Assembly: GCA_964559835.1 (NCBI GenBank)
Contig: CAZLJE010000001.1
Coordinates: 124,001-188,000 of the forward strand
Direction of reading: 5' to 3'
DNA: 64,000 nt
From: DAISJI01 sp964559835
GTDB taxonomy: Bacteria > Acidobacteriota > Terriglobia > Terriglobales > Acidobacteriaceae
Shown here piece by piece: positions 59,069-64,000 of this stretch (its first letter is position 1; each line of letters begins with the position of its first letter). The notes beneath the pieces are model-generated. The model was not told the DNA's origin. It did no database searches and saw only the letters and a program-made list of their open reading frames with translations. The position numbers and the translations under genes were made by a program.

Positions 59069-60243
59069 TGCTGCGCAAGACGCGCTTGTTCACACCGGGT
59101 CCGACGCCGCTGCTGCCGGCCGCGCAGCAGGCGATGGCCGCCGCCGACCTGCATCACCGCACGCCGGAGTTCCGCGCCATGTTTTTGCGCGTACGCGATG
59201 GCCTGCGCGAGTTCATCGGAACGAAAGAGGACGTGGTCGTGCTGGCTGCGTCGGGCACGGGGGCGATGGAAGCGGCGGTCGCAAACCTCGTGAATCCGGG
59301 CGATGCGGTGGCGGTGATTTCGGCGGGGAAGTTCGGAGAGCGTTGGGTCGAGATCTGCCGCGCGTTCGGATGTCAATTGCGGGTCATCTCCGCGGATTAT
59401 GGGCAGACCCCGACGCGCGGGGAATTGGTCGCGGCGCTTACACCCGAGTTGCGCGCGGTCTTCATGCAGGCGACCGAGAGTTCGACGGGAGTGCGGCACG
59501 ATGTGGGCGCCGTCGCCCAGATGCTTGCCGGACGCGACACGCTGTTGGTGGTCGACGCGATCACCGGATTGGGAACGACAGCGCTCGAGGTGGACGGAAA
59601 CATCGACGTGCTCATCGGTGGATCGCAGAAAGCGCTGATGTGCCCGCCGGGCCTGGCGTTCTGTTCCGTGAGCGAACGCGCGTGGGCGCGGATGGGCGAA
59701 TGCAAACAGTCCCGCTACTACTTCGACCTGCGGCGCGAACGCAAGGTGCAGGCGAAGGGCGAATCGGCGTTCACGCCGGCAGTTGCGCTGGTGGCGGCCA
59801 TGGATGCGGCGCTGGCGTATGTCGGAAATATGGCGGGCGGCGACACTGCTCAAGGACGCGCGGCCCTGGTCGATAATGCTGAGCGTCTGGCGGAGATTAC
59901 GCGGGCGGCGGTGATGGCAGGAGGACTGGAATTATTTGCCCCGCAAAGCCCGGCCGCAGCGATGACGGCGATCAAAGCCCCCTCTGGCGTCAGCGCGACC
60001 GACATCGTGAAGCGAGTGAAAGCGGAGTTCGGCGGCATCGTGTCCGATGGACAAGGCGAGATGAAGGGCACCATGTTCCGCATCGCGCACATCGGGTACT
60101 TCGATTACCTCGATACCCTGGGGGCGCTGGGTGCGCTGGAGCAGGTACTGAGTGAACTTGCGCCGCAGCAGTTCCGCCTGGGCGCGATGCTGCAAGCTGC
60201 TCAGAAGGCGTTCTCTACGAAGCAGATAGCTCTCGGACGCTAA
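59068..60243 (+). CDS. Class V PLP aminotransferase (serine-glyoxylate/phosphoserine type)
   Basis: A 391-residue fold-type I, class V aminotransferase: LFTPGPTPLLPAAQQAM, HHRTPEFRAMF, VLAASGTGAMEAAVANL, VVDAITGLGT, and the PLP Lys in IGGSQKALMCPPGLAF. It belongs to the alanine-glyoxylate/serine-pyruvate/small SerC-like group. Next to serA, it probably makes phosphoserine or serine, which is inference from context. Its start overlaps the stop of DUF1015; GGAGGAG is the ribosome binding site. Confidence 0.92.
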   Translation: MLRKTRLFTPGPTPLLPAAQQAMAAADLHHRTPEFRAMFLRVRDGLREFIGTKEDVVVLAASGTGAMEAAVANLVNPGDAVAVISAGKFGERWVEICRAFGCQLRVISADYGQTPTRGELVAALTPELRAVFMQATESSTGVRHDVGAVAQMLAGRDTLLVVDAITGLGTTALEVDGNIDVLIGGSQKALMCPPGLAFCSVSERAWARMGECKQSRYYFDLRRERKVQAKGESAFTPAVALVAAMDAALAYVGNMAGGDTAQGRAALVDNAERLAEITRAAVMAGGLELFAPQSPAAAMTAIKAPSGVSATDIVKRVKAEFGGIVSDGQGEMKGTMFRIAHIGYFDYLDTLGALGALEQVLSELAPQQFRLGAMLQAAQKAFSTKQIALGR

Positions 60244-60319
60244 GCGCTCTTGACGCCGCGGCAGGCGCGCTGTAGCCTGAATAGGCGAACAAAAGGCGAA
60301 GTAGCTCCGCGATCCAGCC

Positions 60320-61342
60320 ATGTCGTTCCTGCCCCTGTCCAACGTTGTGGAATTCCCGTCGGCGAAACCGCGCCTCGTCGGAATTGCGCGCATGGCCGCC
60401 GAGGGCGAGCACATCCGCGACGGCCATAACGTCGAATACTTCACCATCGAGACGAAATCCATCCTGAACCGCTGCGACGTCGCGCGCATGCCGTTCACCT
60501 GGACGATCAATCCGTATCGCGGGTGCGAATTCGCCTGCAAGTACTGCTACGCGCGCTACACGCACGAGTTCATGGAGCTGCGCGATCCGTACGACTTCGA
60601 GCGCCGTATCTACGCCAAGCAGCACGCCAAGGAGTTGCTGCGGCGCGATCTGAAGAAAGTCAAGCCAGGCGAGGAGATCGCGATCGGCACGGCGACCGAT
60701 CCGTTCCAGCCCGCGGAGCGTCGTTACGAGATCACGCGCGGGATTCTGGAGACTCTCGTGGAGTACGACGGCCTTGATATCGGGATCGTCACCAAGTCGG
60801 ACCTGGTGCTGCGCGACACGGACCTGCTGAACAAGATCGCCGAGCGCAATTCGCTGTTCGTCAACCTGACCATCACCACCACGAGCACGGAGCTGGCGCG
60901 CATTCTGGAGCCGAGGGCGCCGCGTCCGGATCTGCGATTGAAAGCTGTCCGCGACCTGACCGAGGCAGGAGTCCCGGCGGGCGTGATCTGCGCGCCGGTG
61001 GTGCCGGGGATCACCGATGCGCCGAAGGACCTGGATGCACTGGCGAAGGCAGCGCGAGAGCACGGCGCGCGATACATCTTTGCCAATGCTCTCTTCCTTA
61101 AGCCGTGCTCGGCGAGCGTGTTTTTGCCGTTCCTCGAAAAAGAATTCCCGCACCTGGTCGAGAGCTATCGAAAACGTTATGGCGAGCGCGCATTCCTGCC
61201 GGACGCTTACCGCAAGCGGCTACAGGCGCTGATGAGGAAGCTGCGCGAGAAACACGGATATCCGTCGCGGGAGGAGCATTCGATGAAGCAGCCGAAGCCG
61301 AAGGAGTACCCGGCGGAGCAGCTCAGTCTATTTGGGATTTAG
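60320..61342 (+). CDS. SPL-family radical SAM protein
   Basis: A 340-residue radical SAM protein of the SplB-like group. The cluster motif CEFACKYCYARYTHEF lies near residue 70, GTATDPFQPAERRYEITRGIL follows, then TKSDLVLRDTDLL and ITTTSTELARILEPRAPRPD (in part). Real spore photoproduct lyase is restricted to spore formers; the homologues in other bacteria are annotated Rv2578c-like and have no assigned reaction. The C-terminal tail is basic. The stop is followed by a head-to-head word array. Confidence 0.92.
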   Translation: MSFLPLSNVVEFPSAKPRLVGIARMAAEGEHIRDGHNVEYFTIETKSILNRCDVARMPFTWTINPYRGCEFACKYCYARYTHEFMELRDPYDFERRIYAKQHAKELLRRDLKKVKPGEEIAIGTATDPFQPAERRYEITRGILETLVEYDGLDIGIVTKSDLVLRDTDLLNKIAERNSLFVNLTITTTSTELARILEPRAPRPDLRLKAVRDLTEAGVPAGVICAPVVPGITDAPKDLDALAKAAREHGARYIFANALFLKPCSASVFLPFLEKEFPHLVESYRKRYGERAFLPDAYRKRLQALMRKLREKHGYPSREEHSMKQPKPKEYPAEQLSLFGI

Positions 61343-61415
61343 TGATTTGTGATTGGTGATTGAAAACCAAGTTCCGGGACGAGACTGGCAATCACAAATC
61401 ACAAATCACTAAATC
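61342..61415. repeat. Inverted word array (GTGATTT / AATCAC)
   Basis: AGTGATTTGTGATTGGTGAT-type words on the left and ATCACAAATCACAAATCACT-type words on the right, separated by 20 nt, between convergent genes. It would form a long AT-rich hairpin. Confidence 0.85.
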
Positions 61416-61424
61416 GCCAATGAC

Positions 61425-62117
61425 TCACGGCCCCGGCGGCAGGGAACTGAGCGGGACGGCTTCGATCGTCTGCGCCTGCTTCTGACGGGCTTCCATGTGG
61501 CGCTGGCGGAAGTGGAGCATGGCGCGCTCGCCCCAAGTTTGTAAGAAGTAGTAGTTCAGGGTCGCGCCGATCACGGAGCTGAGCAGGGGCACGATGCGGC
61601 CCGCGGCTTTTTCCGCCACTTCCTTGCCGGCTTGGGTGGCAATGGCGTTGATGACCCGCGGCACGAAGCGGCGCACCACTTGACGCTCGACCAACTCGCG
61701 CCCGACATCTACACCGGCGGCCGTCGCGGCGGCTATCCAGAGTTCGGCCTGCTCGTCGTCGGTGGTGAACTGGAATCCGTAGAGCAAGCTGAGCTTCTGG
61801 ATCATCCGGATGGTAATGGCGGCGAGGATCCCAAGGTCAGGGATGACGGTGAATATGCCCCCAAGACCGAGTCCCGCGCCTTCCACAGCGCCGAACTTCT
61901 GGCTGGCGCGAATGATGTCGAGGGCGACATCGTCGAGCCGCTCGAGGGGAACGGAGAAGACGCCGTCGAAGGTAGCGATGGGCAGACCGTATCCAGCGCG
62001 CAGCTGAAGTCGGAAAGTGGAGGGATCGACTTTGACAGTCTTGTAAGCGCGCGTGAATGCTCTGCGTAAGGCGGATTCGATCCCGCGGCGGAGGAGCGAT
62101 TTTCCAGTGTCCGGCAT
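61425..62117 (-). CDS. EcsC-family protein
   Basis: A 230-residue protein of the EcsC family: SLLRRGIESALRRAFTRAYK, a hydrophobic middle (GAGLGLGGIFTVIPDLGILAAITIRMIQKLSLLYGF, in part) and AAGRIVPLLSSVIGATLNYYFLQTWGERA at the end (in part). EcsC was named from the Bacillus ABC-exporter locus, but its role is not known; no ecsA/ecsB is here. Membrane-associated. It is divergent from the RNase J gene, with a 25-nt element between. Confidence 0.85.
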   Translation of the reverse strand: MPDTGKSLLRRGIESALRRAFTRAYKTVKVDPSTFRLQLRAGYGLPIATFDGVFSVPLERLDDVALDIIRASQKFGAVEGAGLGLGGIFTVIPDLGILAAITIRMIQKLSLLYGFQFTTDDEQAELWIAAATAAGVDVGRELVERQVVRRFVPRVINAIATQAGKEVAEKAAGRIVPLLSSVIGATLNYYFLQTWGERAMLHFRQRHMEARQKQAQTIEAVPLSSLPPGP

Positions 62118-62149
62118 CGGAAATAGGTTACAGGAGTTTTCGGATCTGC

Positions 62150-62174
62150 GTTACAGGCGAGACGCCTGTGCTGC
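62150..62174. repeat. 25-nt mini-hairpin element before rnj
   Basis: GTTACAGGCG-AGA-CGCCTGTGCTGC: the stem is conserved as CAGGCG/CGCCTG. It lies 26 nt upstream of the RNase J start. Confidence 0.85.
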
Positions 62175-62199
62175 GGTCTGTTAGCATCGTATCTTCACG

Positions 62200-63873
62200 A
62201 TGCCTGCTGGCAAGCTCCAAGTCATTCCGCTGGGTGGTCTCGGCGAGTTCGGCATGAACTGCATGGCCGTTCGCTGCGGTGACGACATCATCGTCATCGA
62301 CGCCGGTCTCATGTTCCCCGAGTCCGAACTGCTCGGCGTGGACATCGTCGTTCCCGACATCAAGTATCTGCTGGAGAATCGCGACCGCGTACGGGCGATC
62401 GTGCTCACGCACGGGCACGAGGACCACATCGGCGGTCTGCCGTGGATCCTGAACGAACTGAACGTGCCGGTGTACGGCACGGAGTTCACGCTCGCCTACG
62501 TTGAGGACAAGCTTGACGAGCACGGGTTGCTGGACAATGCCGATCTCATCGACCTTATCCCGGGGCAGCGGGTGACGATCGGGCCGTTCACGATCAATCC
62601 GATCCAGGTGACGCACAGCTTGGTCGATTGCGTCGCGCTGGCGATCCACACGCCTCTCGGGGTGATCATCCACACCGGCGATTTCAAGGTGGATCCGACG
62701 CCGACCGACAACCGGCTCTTTGACCTGCACACGTTTGCGGAGTACGGCAAAGAAGGCGTGCTGGCGCTGTTCCAGGATTCGACGAATGTCGAGCGCAGCG
62801 GTTACACGCCGAGCGAGCGCGCGGTCGTGCCGAAATTCGAAGAAGTATTTGCGCGGACGCGGCGACGGTTATTCATATCGTGCTTTTCGTCGTCGATCCA
62901 CCGCATCAAGCTGGCGATCGATCTGGCGTACCGGCACCGGCGTAAGGTCGCGCTGATCGGCCGGAGCATGAACGACTCGACCGAGATCGCGCAGGACCTC
63001 GGGTATATCGAGATCCCCGACGGCACGCTGATCCATCCGGGCGAGGTGAAGAATTACCCGCCGGAAAAGGTGATGGTGCTGATCAGCGGGACCCAGGGCG
63101 AGCCGATGTCGAGCCTGTCGCGCGCGGCGGTGGACAACCACAAGCACGCCAAGATCGAGCCGGGCGATACGGTGGTGCTCTCGTCGCGCATCATTCCGGG
63201 CAACGAGAAGGCGATCTTCCGAGTCATTGACCATCTTTACCGGCGCGAGGCGCACGTCATTTACGAGGACGGGAGCGGCGGCGCGCCGGTCCACGTCAGC
63301 GGCCACGCCAGCCAGGAAGAGTTGAAACTAATCATCAACCTGTTGCGGCCGCGTTATTTCATTCCGATCCACGGCGAATACCGGCAATTGAAGCGGCACG
63401 CGGAATTGGCGGGCGGAATGCGGGAAGCTGTCGGGTCGGTGATGATGCTGGAGAGCGGCCAGATCCTGGAGTTTGATGAACTTGGCGCGCGCAAGGCGGG
63501 CGAGGTGCCGGTCGGGCGCATCTGCATCGATTCGGGCTCGCGCGGCGACGTGGTCGAAGACCTCATCATCAAAGACCGCCGCCATCTCAGCGAAGACGGC
63601 ATCGTCCTGCCGATCATCGCCATTAATAAACTGACGGGAAAAGTGGAGAGCGCGCCGGAGATCGTGATGCGCGGTTTTGCGGCCGCCGGCGCCGAGAACG
63701 GGTTGATGACCGAAGCGCGCAACATCATCGTGCAGACGCTGGAGCACTCCACCGAGGAAGAAAAGAAGGACTGGGGCCTGATCAAGGAAAAGGTCCGCCA
63801 GGACCTGAAGCGCTACATCGTGAAGAACACCCAGCGACGGCCGCTGATCATGCCGGTGATCTTGGAAATCTAG
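62200..63873 (+). CDS. rnj: Ribonuclease J
   Basis: A 557-residue metallo-beta-lactamase/beta-CASP RNase acting as 5'-exonuclease and endonuclease in mRNA and rRNA maturation. It starts KLQVIPLGGLGEFGMNCMAVR. The two-metal motif is LTHGHEDHIGG, followed by HSLVDCVAL, HTGDFKVDPTP, the beta-CASP blocks ALFQDSTNVERSG and LISGTQGEPMSSLSR, VHVSGHASQEELKL, and the C-terminal domain from about residue 450. No RNase E is visible in this window. It is followed by the GC-rich compound palindrome, probably its terminator. Confidence 0.96.
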   Translation: MPAGKLQVIPLGGLGEFGMNCMAVRCGDDIIVIDAGLMFPESELLGVDIVVPDIKYLLENRDRVRAIVLTHGHEDHIGGLPWILNELNVPVYGTEFTLAYVEDKLDEHGLLDNADLIDLIPGQRVTIGPFTINPIQVTHSLVDCVALAIHTPLGVIIHTGDFKVDPTPTDNRLFDLHTFAEYGKEGVLALFQDSTNVERSGYTPSERAVVPKFEEVFARTRRRLFISCFSSSIHRIKLAIDLAYRHRRKVALIGRSMNDSTEIAQDLGYIEIPDGTLIHPGEVKNYPPEKVMVLISGTQGEPMSSLSRAAVDNHKHAKIEPGDTVVLSSRIIPGNEKAIFRVIDHLYRREAHVIYEDGSGGAPVHVSGHASQEELKLIINLLRPRYFIPIHGEYRQLKRHAELAGGMREAVGSVMMLESGQILEFDELGARKAGEVPVGRICIDSGSRGDVVEDLIIKDRRHLSEDGIVLPIIAINKLTGKVESAPEIVMRGFAAAGAENGLMTEARNIIVQTLEHSTEEEKKDWGLIKEKVRQDLKRYIVKNTQRRPLIMPVILEI

Positions 63874-63892
63874 TTTTTGTTTCAGTTTCTGT

Positions 63893-63970
63893 GCGGCGGG
63901 CGAGGGCGCCCGCCGCATTTGCATTTCGGGAGAACTTGAGCGCAGCCCCGGCGAGGCGCCGGGGCCCACA
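63893..63970. repeat. GC-rich compound palindrome, copy 2
   Basis: GCGGCGGGCG...CGCCCGCCGCATTTGC (63893-63922), a 23-nt spacer, then CCCCGGCG...CGCCGGGGCCCAC (63946-63970). The same order and spacing as 27039-27118; only the spacer differs. Confidence 0.88.
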
Positions 63971-64000
63971 TGGCCACAGGTACGGTGTTGTATCGTATGT

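Overview
The window looks like chromosomal DNA of a high-GC, free-living heterotroph, most likely an acidobacterium (Acidobacteriota, Koribacter/Terriglobia-like). The inference rests on small exported families I associate with that phylum (22036-22440, 28040-28786, the 69-residue protein at 2310), GC-rich codon use, loosely organised operons and many short dispersed repeats. There is no rRNA operon, prophage, transposase or CRISPR array. One tRNA gene, tRNA-Gln(CTG), lies on the minus strand at 4079-4152.

Layout. 1-4200: small membrane proteins, an exported alpha/beta-hydrolase-like protein, a sensor-kinase fragment and the tRNA. 4.3-6 kb: isochorismatase-like hydrolase and a P-loop kinase. 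6.2-10.5 kb: gap, pgk, a small Cys-rich protein, a macro-domain protein, tpiA and a VOC protein, all on the plus strand. 10.5-18.5 kb: SPFH protein, lipoprotein, TPR protein, giant Tricorn-like protease, ferredoxin-MBL fusion. 18.6-22.4 kb: LytTR/LytS pair and a Sel1 protein. 22.8-29.4 kb: solitary nuoI, metH, exported proteins and a peroxiredoxin-like gene with an in-frame UGA. 29.7-34.4 kb: eno, gpmI, an S23-family four-helix-bundle gene and a 2-hydroxyacid dehydrogenase. 34.5-46.3 kb: sensor kinase, TonB-M48 pair, YjbQ, OsmC, beta-propeller protein and a three-domain membrane fusion. 46.3-55.2 kb: ftsK, spermidine-synthase-like membrane protein, eutBC and uppP. 55.3-63.9 kb: threonine dehydratase, serA, DUF1015, class V aminotransferase, SPL-like radical SAM protein, EcsC protein and RNase J.

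Metabolism. The window carries lower glycolysis from triose phosphate to phosphoenolpyruvate (gap, pgk, tpiA, eno, gpmI), a probable serine route (serA, DUF1015, aminotransferase), cobalamin-dependent methionine synthase and cobalamin-dependent ethanolamine ammonia-lyase. So at least two B12 enzymes are present.

Most notable signals. (1) The peroxiredoxin-like gene at 28836-29360 has UGA exactly where the first Cys of a W-C-P-N-C redox motif belongs. A compact hairpin follows at the spacing expected of a bacterial SECIS element, so this is a strong selenoprotein candidate. (2) The region is saturated with short dispersed palindromic and direct repeats. Several lie inside genes in frame: a roughly 44-codon composite in the hydroxyacid dehydrogenase, and a 35-nt palindrome in two other proteins, both times in its only stop-free plus-strand frame. 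(3) Many intergenic gaps carry arrays of 7-8 nt words, often arranged head to head. One inverted pair brackets the S23-family gene like a cassette.
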